Shown here: piece after piece, positions 24,594 through 31,375 of the stretch
How the letters are laid out: every line of letters starts with the position of its first letter
Position numbering within the stretch: position 1 is the stretch's first letter
From: an uncultured Christensenellaceae bacterium
GTDB taxonomy: Bacteria > Bacillota > Clostridia > Christensenellales > CAG-314
DNA: 35,809 nucleotides
NCBI GenBank assembly: GCA_910585195.1
Contig: CAJUCX010000006.1
Span: 47,879-83,687 of the forward strand
Reading direction: 5' to 3'
The notes under the pieces: generated by a model
What the model was told of the DNA's origin: nothing
The model's database searches: none
What the model saw: only the letters and a program-made list of their open reading frames with translations
Position numbers and translations under genes: made by a program

Positions 24594-25103
24594 ATGACAG
24601 TAGACCAAATAATGGAAATAATAAGTCCGTATTTCACGGTGGCAGGCGTAACTGCGCTTGTATCGGCTGTAATATCGATTGCCGTAAAAGTTTACGGCGT
24701 AGTTAAAAGGACAAGCGTAAGTTTAAGCAAGACGGCGCTAATAGACGAAAAGAAAATCGTTGAACTAATGAAAGGCGTTTTGCCGACGGATATGTCGGTA
24801 AAAGTAATGCCATTGGTTGAAAGCGAACTTGCAAAGATAAACGAAAATGTGCAGAAAGCGGCGAGTGAAAACGCTGCTAAAACTGCAAGGAAACTTGACA
24901 CTATTGCAAAGGCAGTTGCAAGCATGAGGAATTTACCAACAGAGCAAAGGGAACAACTTCTATCAATGATAGAAACGGAAAACAAAGACGTTGAGGCTCA
25001 AACGGTTGTTCTCAATTACCAAGTCAGCGAAGAGATAAAAGCCATTGCAGAAGAAAGCAAGGCGGCAGAAAAGGACTTTGTGCCAGTAATTGATTTGGGG
25101 TGA
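24594..25103 (+). CDS. Single-TM protein with long helical tail, holin-like
   Basis: The 169-residue product begins MTVDQIMEIISPYFTVAGVT and contains one hydrophobic segment (about residues 14-35), followed by an extended helical, charged tail with heptads (ELAKINENVQKAASE, KLDTIAKAVAS, QLLSMIETENK). The start has AAGGAGGGA. N-terminal anchoring with a cytosolic or external coil fits a phage-derived membrane or holin-type accessory protein, but there is no lysin gene nearby, so lysis is not supported. The next gene starts after three bases. Confidence 0.65.
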   Translation: MTVDQIMEIISPYFTVAGVTALVSAVISIAVKVYGVVKRTSVSLSKTALIDEKKIVELMKGVLPTDMSVKVMPLVESELAKINENVQKAASENAAKTARKLDTIAKAVASMRNLPTEQREQLLSMIETENKDVEAQTVVLNYQVSEEIKAIAEESKAAEKDFVPVIDLG

Positions 25104-25106
25104 AAT

Positions 25107-25607
25107 ATGAAAAAAACCAAATGGCAGGCGGTGTTTATCTTCTGCCAATTTATTTGCATGTTTGTAGTGCCTGTGCTGTGCTTGTGGCTCGAATACGGCT
25201 CAAATGCATTCGTTTCAGTCAAATATAAAATATCTATTACAGGCATAATATTTGTTTTACTGTTTTTTGCGCTGTCGAAACGCTTTTGGCTTAATGATAC
25301 GCTTAAAAAATTGCAGGCGAAAATTGCCAATATAGAAACCGACGCTCTGTCTATGACCGACCAACAGGCGATAGCAACTGCAAAGAAAGTATATAAGCGT
25401 TATAGGTATATTGACTTACTTTTTAAGTTGCTTATACCGCTTGTGCTTTTAGTAGGGTTGACCGTGATAGTAAAAGCACTTGAAGAGCAGGCTCTAAAAA
25501 TGTATGGTGTGTTCTTATGGTCTACAATAAGTTTTGCAGTCGGCATTGGTTTTAAGGTGCTTGAAATACATTTTACGAAATTTGTACACGAGGAGAGTAA
25601 AAGATGA
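25107..25607 (+). CDS. Membrane protein of unknown function, about four TM segments
   Basis: The 166-residue protein has hydrophobic segments at about residues 8-27 (VFIFCQFICMFVVPVLC), 40-56 (SITGIIFVLLFFAL), 104-122 (LLFKLLIPLVLLVGLTVIV) and 131-147 (YGVFLWSTISFAVGIGF), with a polar cytosolic stretch of about 45 residues between the second and third. It overlaps the next gene by four bases (ATGA-type), so the two are translationally coupled and probably form a complex. No motif is recognised. Confidence 0.7.
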   Translation: MKKTKWQAVFIFCQFICMFVVPVLCLWLEYGSNAFVSVKYKISITGIIFVLLFFALSKRFWLNDTLKKLQAKIANIETDALSMTDQQAIATAKKVYKRYRYIDLLFKLLIPLVLLVGLTVIVKALEEQALKMYGVFLWSTISFAVGIGFKVLEIHFTKFVHEESKR

Positions 25608-26461
25608 AAAAGAACAATACTTTCAATACGATAGTAACGGTTGCATTTGTGCTGCTTGCCTTTGTTTTATTAATCCTTATGTCTGCCGGTATAAGTTTGG
25701 AGTTTGACCGGCTGAAAGATTGGAATTATTGGCTTAACATATTTATCCGGCTTGCAATAATGCTTTTGCTGTATAACGTCATTTTTACTTTTGACCTGCA
25801 AAAGCGCAAATGCGAGCCGAATACAGCCCATTATTTTGCTGTGGCGACGAAACAACTTAGAATAAACAGAATTAAGCGAGAAAACCTGTTTGCCGAACTG
25901 GGCAAAGCAGTGGGCGAAGAAAACGAAGAACGTTACGCAAACGAGTGCACACGCAGATTACATAAAGTTTCGGTAAGGGTTGATTATAACGATTTACCGA
26001 AAGAGCAGTGCGACCTAAGCAAATGGCTTGCCGAAATGCAAGAGCAATATTTAATAAAAGACAAAGACCTAAAACGTCTTGAAAGAGTAGTGCTCAAAAT
26101 TCTTAACGGCAAAGTAAAGATACGCAAACTCACCGCCGACGACATACTTGATATGTTGGGGGACGACAACGAAAAAAGCAACGCTATTATATTTCGCTCA
26201 AACGTTTTGATACGCTACCAAAATTTAATCAAGGCAGCAATGTTCTTACTTGGTGTTACGGCAATGACGGTATTTCGTTGGCATCCGAGTTGGACGGACA
26301 TTGTGTTTGATATAATCATAAACTCGACGTTGCTCATCGGGGCGACGTATTCGGCAATCATAAATGCAAAGTCATTTCTTAAACGAAAAACCGTTGTGTT
26401 TAACAATCAAAATATTTTGTTGGCAAAGCGCATGGGATTGACGGAAGAATATAATAAGTGA
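25604..26461 (+). CDS. Membrane protein with large internal cytosolic domain
   Basis: The 285-residue protein has two N-terminal TM segments (about residues 10-28 and 42-60), a basic and acidic helical domain (about 70-200) with KQLRINRIKRENLF, LAEMQEQYLIKDKDLKRLER and LTADDILDMLGDDNE, then two C-terminal TM segments (about 206-225 and 232-250) and a polar tail. The layout parallels the preceding gene (two TM, soluble loop, two TM), so they may be diverged partners. It is the last gene of the operon, followed by a strong terminator. No family is recognised. Confidence 0.7.
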   Translation: MKKNNTFNTIVTVAFVLLAFVLLILMSAGISLEFDRLKDWNYWLNIFIRLAIMLLLYNVIFTFDLQKRKCEPNTAHYFAVATKQLRINRIKRENLFAELGKAVGEENEERYANECTRRLHKVSVRVDYNDLPKEQCDLSKWLAEMQEQYLIKDKDLKRLERVVLKILNGKVKIRKLTADDILDMLGDDNEKSNAIIFRSNVLIRYQNLIKAAMFLLGVTAMTVFRWHPSWTDIVFDIIINSTLLIGATYSAIINAKSFLKRKTVVFNNQNILLAKRMGLTEEYNK

Positions 26462-26462
26462 T

Positions 26463-26492
26463 AAAAAGGCGGGGCATTGGCTCCGCCTTTTT
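26463..26492 (+). terminator. Terminator of the nine-gene operon
   Basis: Thirteen-bp stem AAAAAGGCGGGGC / GCTCCGCCTTTTT with ATTG loop. Confidence 0.92.
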
Positions 26493-26618
26493 ACTATTCT
26501 ATTATATTTGTATTTGTGAAAGCAGTGCTCTATTATGCAAAAATCTTGATTAACTAGTAAAAAATACCTTATAAAAACTATATTTTTGAAAAAATTTCAC
26601 AAAAATCTTAAATAACTC

Positions 26619-26647
26619 TTGACAATATTCGGGTATTATATTATTAT
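26619..26647 (+). promoter_or_regulatory. Sigma-A promoter of the ATPase gene
   Basis: TTGACA at 26619-26624 and TATTAT at 26642-26647 are 17 bases apart, about 25 bases upstream of the ATG. Confidence 0.75.
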
Positions 26648-26671
26648 TTAGCATATAAAGGAGAAATACTT

Positions 26672-27952
26672 ATGTCAAATGTTGTATTAAAGTCTTTTTC
26701 GGTCGAAAACTTTGGGCCTTTTGCTGAAAAAATATATTTTACTACAGCAATGGATAAAGCAAAAAAGGAGTTTACAAATAATACTTTTTATATAGAAGAT
26801 AAAGGTTATTGTAAAACCTCTTATATATTTGGAGGTAATGGGTCAGGTAAAACAAATTTTTGTAGGGCTATTGATGAACTGAAAAGAATAATAATTGCTT
26901 CTCCGTTTTTGGCGGATGAAAAAGTTCGTTCATTTGTTAATCCTGCCGATTTAATGTTTAAACAAGAGTACTTTAAATTTAATAAAAAGTACTATGACAA
27001 GGAAACTAAATTTTTAATTGAAATGATAATAGATGAGATTTCTTACGAATATACATTTTCAATTAAAAAGGACAAAGTGGTTTATGAGTGCTTAAACAAG
27101 AAATGGCGTAGGACGGAAAATCTAATATTAAGAGAATCACCCTCTTATAATGATATAGAAGTTAAATCTGACTTGGCAATATTTAAAAATAATATTTCAG
27201 TTGTAAAAGATAATGTACTTTGTTTGGCAATGGCGGCTTTTCTTAATGTGCCAGTGGCAGGTGCCATAGTTGATGCTATTTCGTCGATAGCAGTCTATAA
27301 TATGGCGTCATTTACTGGGTTTAATACATTAACAGAGGAAGTTTGCACTCCGGAAAAAATGAAAAAATACGTTCAAGTGTTGAAATTTGCGGATAAAACA
27401 TTGGAAAATATAAATGTTAGATTTGACGAACAAAAGACTGAAAAACAAAAACCGATTGCATCAGATTTTGAGGGACGCGAACTTGTAATTAGGCAAGTAA
27501 AAGTTGATGTAACATCACAACATAGGGTTTACAATGATGCTTCTGATTATGAAACAATCGACTTGCCGTTTTTAAGGATGGAATCCAATGGCACAATAAA
27601 ATTATTCGGTGTTGCGCCACTTATTTTTAGTACATTGGAGCGTGGTGGTGTTCTGATGATAGATGAAATTGAAAATGGCCTACATAGTGATATAGTTAAA
27701 CAAATTGTTAAATTATTTATGAACCCTGAAACAAATCCTAATAATGCACAACTTATTTGCACTACATTGTCAACAGAAATATTTAAAAAAGAAACACGCC
27801 GCGACCAAATTTGGGTTATGGCTAAAGATAAATGTGGGTTAAGCAAGTTATCTAGAATTAGTGATATGGATGGTATTCGCTATAATGACAATCCAGATAA
27901 ATACATAGAAACAGATTGGGGAGGAATTCCAGAAGAAGTTTTCAAGAATTAA
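26672..27952 (+). CDS. AAA15/21-type ATP-binding protein
   Basis: The 426-residue protein starts VVLKSFSVENFGPF, has Walker A GGNGSGKTN (about residues 54-62), the signature-like ESNGTIKLFG and Walker B GGVLMIDEIENGLH. The switch region that usually reads TTHN is TTLST here, so the H-loop His is missing. The tail RRDQIWVMAKDKCGLSKL and YIETDWGGIP match OLD/RloC-like AAA15 proteins, which often act with RloB or a nuclease in phage defence. No nuclease partner is adjacent. Own promoter, AAAGGAGAAA before the ATG, and lower-GC codon use than the operon suggest an independently acquired gene. A defence role is only an inference. Confidence 0.8.
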   Translation: MSNVVLKSFSVENFGPFAEKIYFTTAMDKAKKEFTNNTFYIEDKGYCKTSYIFGGNGSGKTNFCRAIDELKRIIIASPFLADEKVRSFVNPADLMFKQEYFKFNKKYYDKETKFLIEMIIDEISYEYTFSIKKDKVVYECLNKKWRRTENLILRESPSYNDIEVKSDLAIFKNNISVVKDNVLCLAMAAFLNVPVAGAIVDAISSIAVYNMASFTGFNTLTEEVCTPEKMKKYVQVLKFADKTLENINVRFDEQKTEKQKPIASDFEGRELVIRQVKVDVTSQHRVYNDASDYETIDLPFLRMESNGTIKLFGVAPLIFSTLERGGVLMIDEIENGLHSDIVKQIVKLFMNPETNPNNAQLICTTLSTEIFKKETRRDQIWVMAKDKCGLSKLSRISDMDGIRYNDNPDKYIETDWGGIPEEVFKN

Positions 27953-27973
27953 TTTGCTACAATGAATAGAAAA

Positions 27974-28005
27974 AAGCACTAACATAGACCAATATGTTAG
28001 TGCTT
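27974..28005 (-). terminator. Strong hairpin after the ATPase gene, terminator-like on the minus strand
   Basis: A perfect 12-bp stem AAGCACTAACAT / ATGTTAGTGCTT with an 8-base loop. The T-run lies on the minus-strand side only (A-run on plus), so it is a canonical terminator for minus-strand transcription and only a hairpin for the plus strand. Confidence 0.6.
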
Positions 28006-28125
28006 GTGTGCATGCAGTTGATACATACACCATAATGGATGATATTATTATACTACATTAAGTTATAGTATTTGTCAACTGCGTGCCAACTATTCTTGTA
28101 AATATATTACAAGGAGGGCATAAGT

Positions 28126-28245
28126 ATGAAATATGCTGAACCGAAATCAGGTCATTATATTTTCAGAAAGTATATTACCAAAAATGGTAGAAGATACAAT
28201 GCTGAAGATTATGGGCTGAAAGCATTTAGAATATGGGTTGACTAA
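28126..28245 (+). CDS. Small basic aromatic protein (39 aa)
   Basis: With an excellent Shine-Dalgarno (AAGGAGGG), this frame encodes MKYAEPKSGHYIFRKYITKN, GRRYNAEDYG and LKAFRIWVD. The pattern Y-I-x-K-N-G-x-x-Y-x-A-x-x-Y-G-L-K-A-F-x-I resembles short proteins I have seen in gut Clostridia, but no function is known to me. It has its own terminator directly after. The upstream gap (28006-28125) contains no clear promoter beyond AT-rich sequence. Confidence 0.6.
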   Translation: MKYAEPKSGHYIFRKYITKNGRRYNAEDYGLKAFRIWVD

Positions 28246-28274
28246 TTACTAAGCAATTTATATTCTGAACATTA

Positions 28275-28301
28275 AAGCAGGGTTTTATACCTTGCTTTTT
28301 T
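28275..28301 (+). terminator. Terminator of the 39-aa gene
   Basis: Stem AAGCAGGG / CCTTGCTT (one G-T) followed by TTTT. Confidence 0.85.
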
Positions 28302-28303
28302 GT

Positions 28304-28330
28304 TTGACGAATTTTTGAAAAGATTATAAT
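28304..28330 (+). promoter_or_regulatory. Promoter of short-ORF transcript 1
   Basis: TTGACG at 28304-28309 and TATAAT at 28325-28330; spacing 15 (16 if TTTGAC is used). Transcription would start near 28337. Confidence 0.6.
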
Positions 28331-28390
28331 ATCTATATAACTAAATATTATAGGTGCTTCGTTTAGGGAGTGTCAAAGGAGGTGATGATT

Positions 28391-28537
28391 ATGGAAGCCT
28401 TCATTAAGAGTTTTGTCGAAGTTTTATTTAAGGCCCTGATGCGAATTTTTAAGAGGTGCATCTTCTATGATTATTTTGGCTCCCAAGTAGCACCGTGGGA
28501 CATCTCCTTTCCTCTCGCAAAAGAACAGGGTTTTTGA
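28391..28537 (+). CDS. 48-aa amphipathic peptide in a structured transcript (unit 1)
   Basis: ATG at 28391 follows a near-perfect AAAGGAGGTGATG. The peptide starts MEAFIKSFVEVLFKALMRIF, an amphipathic helix, then KRCIFYDYFGSQVAPWD, and its TGA lies in the loop of the terminator. The Shine-Dalgarno AAAGGAGGTG (28375-28384) can pair over ten bases, with one G-U, with CATCTCCTTT at 28501-28510, so translation may be blocked in the full-length RNA. GGTGCT (28353-28358) can also pair with AGCACC (28489-28494). This design (short hydrophobic peptide, hidden start, about 210-nt RNA) resembles type I toxin mRNAs, but no antisense RNA is identified. See unit 2 at 29682. Confidence 0.5.
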   Translation: MEAFIKSFVEVLFKALMRIFKRCIFYDYFGSQVAPWDISFPLAKEQGF

Positions 28538-28547
28538 CCCTGTTTTT
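28524..28547 (+). terminator. Terminator of short-ORF transcript 1
   Basis: Stem AACAGGGT / ACCCTGTT, loop TTTTG, then TTT. It overlaps the ORF stop codon. Confidence 0.85.
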
Positions 28548-28631
28548 AATTTTGTGGCACACACATGCAAAACAGTAAATTTGCCATGTTATACTTAATA
28601 TGCAAATGAACTTTGCAAAGGAGGAAACAAA

Positions 28632-29243
28632 ATGGCAAATAAAGAATTAGTAAAACGAGCAGAAACAGTTATAGGTCCAATGGGACCGCAAGGCGTGCAA
28701 GGTCCACAGGGTGTTCCAGGTGAGCAAGGTGAAAGAGGACCACAAGGTATTCAAGGTGTTCAGGGTTTGCAGGGTGTGCAAGGTCCTCGTGGTGAAAAAG
28801 GTACTACATTCACTCCAAGCGTTAGTGTTAACGGTATGCTGTCGTGGACAAATGAAGATGGATTAGAAAATCCAGAACCAGTTAACATTAAAGGACCAAA
28901 AGGTGATAGTGCTAAACTACCTCGATATGTATACAAAAATCTGAACAATACGAGTGATATTGTAAATGTTGCGCCATATACAAATACATATTCACGAATA
29001 ACTGTTGGATATGTGCCTAAAAGTGCTCCATCGCTTACTAATTTGAATTACTTAACGTTTTATGTGACTGAAATTACAGATACTGTTGACGGAAAAATGT
29101 TTGTATGGAATGGTATTGAAACTAAACCTATTATATATACAAATGGAGAAGTTACATTTGAATGTAGTGTAAATGATGGCAATGAACGCAGTTCGGTTAC
29201 AAACAGTTATATTAAATTCATATTGATAGAAGAATTAATTTAG
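28632..29243 (+). CDS. Collagen-like tail-fibre-type protein
   Basis: The 203-residue protein has a short head (MANKELVKRAETVI), about 15 G-x-y triplets rich in Q, P and V (GPMGPQGVQGPQGVPGEQG and on), a beta segment TFTPSVSVNGMLSWTNEDG, PEPVNIKGPKGDS, and a C-terminal beta domain of about 110 residues ending SYIKFILIEELI. The TFTPSVS/LSWTN motif is one I recall from Clostridia phage tail-associated collagen proteins. Excellent Shine-Dalgarno (AAAGGAGGAAAC). It has its own terminator. A TATACT at about 28590 may be the -10. Its last 34 bases and terminator are duplicated at 30742. Confidence 0.75.
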   Translation: MANKELVKRAETVIGPMGPQGVQGPQGVPGEQGERGPQGIQGVQGLQGVQGPRGEKGTTFTPSVSVNGMLSWTNEDGLENPEPVNIKGPKGDSAKLPRYVYKNLNNTSDIVNVAPYTNTYSRITVGYVPKSAPSLTNLNYLTFYVTEITDTVDGKMFVWNGIETKPIIYTNGEVTFECSVNDGNERSSVTNSYIKFILIEELI

Positions 29244-29290
29244 TTACTGCAGCAAGGAAAAGACGGGGCATTAAGCCTCGTCTTTTTTAT
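29210..29290 (+). repeat. Direct repeat copy 1: end of the collagen gene plus terminator
   Basis: This segment (81 bases) is repeated with few changes at 30742-30823; identity is complete over the first 46 bases and weaker in the terminator stem. Confidence 0.85.
29258..29287. terminator. Bidirectional terminator between the collagen and zinc-ribbon genes
   Basis: Stem AAAAGACGGGGC / GCCTCGTCTTTT (one G-T) with ATTAA loop, T-run on both sides. It serves the two converging genes. Confidence 0.88.
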
Positions 29291-29490
29291 TGTTTTGAAG
29301 ATATGTAGTCATAGCAATTTTCACATATACAGCCTTCGCTCTTTTGGTGAAGTTTGCCGCATTCTTCACATGGCTCATATTTATCTGCATCAAATTTCTC
29401 GTGGCAATGTTTACAGATATAAGTACTTTGCGTTTGATTTAGATAAACATTAGAGTCCCAGCAATCAGGACATGTTATTTGTTGACTCAT
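29287..29490 (-). CDS. Double zinc-ribbon protein (67 aa)
   Basis: The product has two Cys4-type sites: CPDC (7-10) with CKHC (26-29), and CEEC with CICENC near the C-terminus. The spacing is that of rubredoxin/zinc-ribbon knuckles. It is a small cytosolic protein, possibly binding nucleic acid or protein. It has AGGAGGA upstream on the minus strand and converges on the collagen gene. Similar ribbons occur in phage and plasmid cargo; no precise family is recognised. Confidence 0.7.
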   Translation of the reverse strand: MSQQITCPDCWDSNVYLNQTQSTYICKHCHEKFDADKYEPCEECGKLHQKSEGCICENCYDYISSKQ

Positions 29491-29595
29491 GCATTAAGTC
29501 CTCCTTTGTTAGATTTTTAGATAAAAGTTATCTAATATATTATATCCCAATTTAACTAAAAAAATTTTTTGCATAAACAAACTTTTTAGAATTTC

Positions 29596-29624
29596 TTGAA
29601 GTTTTTTTTATTAAGTGATAAAAT
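29596..29624 (+). promoter_or_regulatory. Promoter of short-ORF transcript 2
   Basis: TTGAAG at 29596-29601 and TAAAAT at 29619-29624, spacing 17. Transcription would start near 29631. Confidence 0.6.
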
Positions 29625-29630
29625 AAAATT

Positions 29631-29788
29631 CTCAATGGTGCAGAAATATAACAAATTGAGATTGTGGGGAGGTGATGTCACATGAAAGCTTTGCTAAAAG
29701 CAATTATGTGAGAGTTTAAGACACCGTTTGTTTATGCGCCGCGGTTCACATCTTATTCAATGGTAAAGACCTTAATTGGTCTTTTTTT
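29631..29788 (+). pseudogene. Short-ORF transcript 2, decayed relative of unit 1
   Basis: A 5' hairpin (TCTCAAT / ATTGAGA, 29630-29661) precedes a strong GGGGAGGTGATG and ATG at 29682. The ORF reads MKALLKAIM and then a TGA at 29709, continuing in frame as EFKTPFVYAPRFTSYS. Unit 1 has KALMRIFKRCIFYDYF at the same place, so TGA replaces an Arg codon (CGA to TGA would do it). GAGGTG of the Shine-Dalgarno can pair with CATCTT (29743-29752 region), as in unit 1. A terminator follows (stem AAAGACC / GGTCTTT, 29765-29788). It looks like a second copy of the same module with a nonsense mutation; the ten-codon ORF could alternatively be a leader peptide. Confidence 0.45.
29765..29788 (+). terminator. 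Terminator of short-ORF transcript 2
   Basis: Stem AAAGACC / GGTCTTT with TTAATT loop followed by TTTT. Confidence 0.82.
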
Positions 29789-29803
29789 GTACATACTAAT
29801 ATT

Positions 29804-30064
29804 ATGGCAATGTACGAAAAGCATTACTTAACAATGATAATCCGAGTTGACACAGACGGCAATATAAAACCTGTTGCTATCGAGTGGGAAGACGGGCGCA
29901 AATTCAGCGTTGACAAGGTATTAAGTATAATAAACGCGCCGCCTGTTCATGTCGGTGCGATAACGACTCAAAAGTATGACGTGATAGTAGAAGGGCGGCA
30001 CAAAATTTTATATCGTGAGCGTACGTCCGGAAGGTGGTTTGTAGAAAGGCAGATTGACTTCTAA
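29804..30064 (+). CDS. Small hypothetical protein (86 aa)
   Basis: The product begins MAMYEKHYLTMIIRVDTDGN, then IKPVAIEWEDGRKFSVDKVL, TTQKYDVIVEGRHKILYRE and ends GRWFVERQIDF. This single beta-rich domain (I-x-P-x-x-I-E-W-E-D-G, then R-W-F-V-E) resembles small Bacillota proteins that I recall next to Y-family polymerase (UmuC/DinB) genes on mobile elements; no such polymerase is present here. There is no clear Shine-Dalgarno; the ATG at 29804 or 29810 lies just after a terminator, so the 5' part of its locus may have been rearranged. Confidence 0.6.
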   Translation: MAMYEKHYLTMIIRVDTDGNIKPVAIEWEDGRKFSVDKVLSIINAPPVHVGAITTQKYDVIVEGRHKILYRERTSGRWFVERQIDF

Positions 30065-30075
30065 TTTTTCAAAAT

Positions 30076-30109
30076 AATAGGTTGAATTTATCCTATTTTA
30101 TGTTATAAT
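30076..30109 (+). promoter_or_regulatory. Promoter and possible operator of phd-doc
   Basis: TTGAAT at 30082-30087 and TATAAT at 30104-30109, spacing 16, with extended -10 (TGT). An inverted repeat AATAGG / CCTATT (30076-30097) overlaps the -35, well placed for autorepression by the antitoxin. Confidence 0.65.
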
Positions 30110-30129
30110 ATATAGCAAGGAGATAAATT

Positions 30130-30366
30130 ATGCAAATTGATACCAAGCAAATTGTTTCAATGACAGAAGCAAATCAAAATTTCAGTAAAGTTGCGCATGT
30201 CGCAGAAAAAAACGGTGTGGCAATAATTATGAAAAATAATAAACCGAGATTTTTCTTGGTTGATAGCGGCAGTTATGTGCCGTTAACAGATGATGAAAAA
30301 ATAGATATTGTTGCAAAGCGAATACTTGCTGAACACAAAAAAGCATTTGAGGAATTAGCAAAATGA
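30130..30366 (+). CDS. phd: Phd/YefM family antitoxin
   Basis: The 78-residue protein has the Phd/YefM pattern: IVSMTEANQNFSKVAHVAEK in the DNA-binding head, VAIIMKNNKPRFFLVDSGSY as the second strand region, and a basic helical tail (AKRILAEHKKAFEELAK) expected to wrap round the toxin. It neutralises the downstream Fic-domain toxin and represses the operon together with it. It overlaps doc by four bases. Promoter and palindrome lie just upstream. Good Shine-Dalgarno AAGGAGATAA. Confidence 0.9.
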   Translation: MQIDTKQIVSMTEANQNFSKVAHVAEKNGVAIIMKNNKPRFFLVDSGSYVPLTDDEKIDIVAKRILAEHKKAFEELAK

Positions 30367-30737
30367 TAAATTTAGAAAAAGAAAAAGTTTTGCTTCTTCA
30401 TCAGCTTCTTATTGAGGAAACCGGCGGCGAAAGCGGGGTAAGAGACATAAAATTGTTGGACAGTGCATTACAATCTGCTTATGCAACTTTTGGCGGTAAA
30501 GAATTATATCCAACTAAAATTGAAAAGGCAGCAAGAATCGGCTATGGTTTAATTTCTAACCATGCTTTTGTTGATGGAAACAAACGTATAGGTATGTATA
30601 TAATGCTCACTTTCCTTGAAGTCAACGGTATACACATTGATTTTTCTGACGAAGAAATAATAAATATTGGTATTAGTGTGGCATCTGGTAAAATGAAATA
30701 TGAAGACATTTTAGAGCGGTTAAATAATGCATTATAG
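30363..30737 (+). CDS. doc: Doc family Fic-domain toxin
   Basis: The 124-residue product carries the Fic signature HAFVDGNKRIG (about residues 61-71), with catalytic His and the GNKR anion-binding loop, and helices like those of Doc (ESGVRDIKLLDSALQSAYAT upstream). Doc of phage P1 phosphorylates EF-Tu and stops translation. The full motif is intact, so the toxin is probably active. It starts within the antitoxin gene (ATGA overlap). In an element without an integrase, this pair could hold the island in the chromosome by addiction. Confidence 0.93.
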   Translation: MINLEKEKVLLLHQLLIEETGGESGVRDIKLLDSALQSAYATFGGKELYPTKIEKAARIGYGLISNHAFVDGNKRIGMYIMLTFLEVNGIHIDFSDEEIINIGISVASGKMKYEDILERLNNAL

Positions 30738-30741
30738 GTTC

Positions 30742-30823
30742 TATTAAATTCATATTGATAGAAGAATTAATTTAGTTACTGCAGCAAAGAAAAGTCGGGG
30801 TGTTTAAGCCTCGTCTTTTTTAT
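30742..30823 (+). repeat. Direct repeat copy 2: collagen-gene end plus terminator
   Basis: This copy starts five bases after the doc stop and corresponds to 29210-29290. It carries the same last codons (the IKFILIEELI end and stop) but no gene in front of it. Its terminator stem has one mismatch but can still fold. Confidence 0.85.
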
Positions 30824-30920
30824 ATATTTTAAGATATAATTCTTGAACATTTTTAGACGTCTCTGAACATATTATAGTAACGTAACTGTAACTATAAATT
30901 TTAATTAAGGAGACAATTAT

Positions 30921-31166
30921 ATGGAAAAAAACACCACGAATACAACAACGCTTACCAATGCACCAGCAGCAACGACATCTTCCGGCGAAGAACTTTGCGG
31001 TTCGGCGAACATACTTGATATTGTGCATCTCAAAAATCTTGTAGACGACCTTTCTAAACTTTACAGCACGTGTGTTTGTACAAAGGTTGCAAGGGATACA
31101 AAAGTGGCGGCGGAAAAACGTCTCATTGAAGCAATCCGCGCAAATCTTGACCGCTACGAAGGTTAA
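30921..31166 (+). CDS. Small hypothetical protein with Thr/Asn-rich head (81 aa)
   Basis: The product begins MEKNTTNTTTLTNAPAATT and continues with two amphipathic helices (LDIVHLKNLVDDLSKLYSTC, AAEKRLIEAIRANLDRY). It has three Cys (two in CVC) but no known motif. AAGGAGAC precedes the ATG and the nearby AACGTAACTGTAACTATAAAT may include a weak promoter. A terminator follows at 31193. It is the last gene before the right end of the element. Function unknown. Confidence 0.55.
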   Translation: MEKNTTNTTTLTNAPAATTSSGEELCGSANILDIVHLKNLVDDLSKLYSTCVCTKVARDTKVAAEKRLIEAIRANLDRYEG

Positions 31167-31192
31167 GCATTATTGTCATAAATTCTATTATT

Positions 31193-31229
31193 AAGCTTTG
31201 TTGAAAGTAAATTCCAACAAGGCTTTTTT
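31193..31229 (+). terminator. Terminator near the right end of the element
   Basis: Eleven-bp stem AAGCTTTGTTG / CAACAAGGCTT (one G-T) with a loop of 11 bases, followed by TTTTT. Confidence 0.8.
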
Positions 31230-31375
31230 CATGATAAATGCACTTAAAAATTAATTTTTTGAGAAGAAACTTATACATAGCGATGCCTTCAAAATTATGC
31301 GGTTGACAAAAGTCAAATAGGCTATTAAAGGCTATTTGTAAAATGTATTATTTCTGCTCAACATATTTCATTTTG

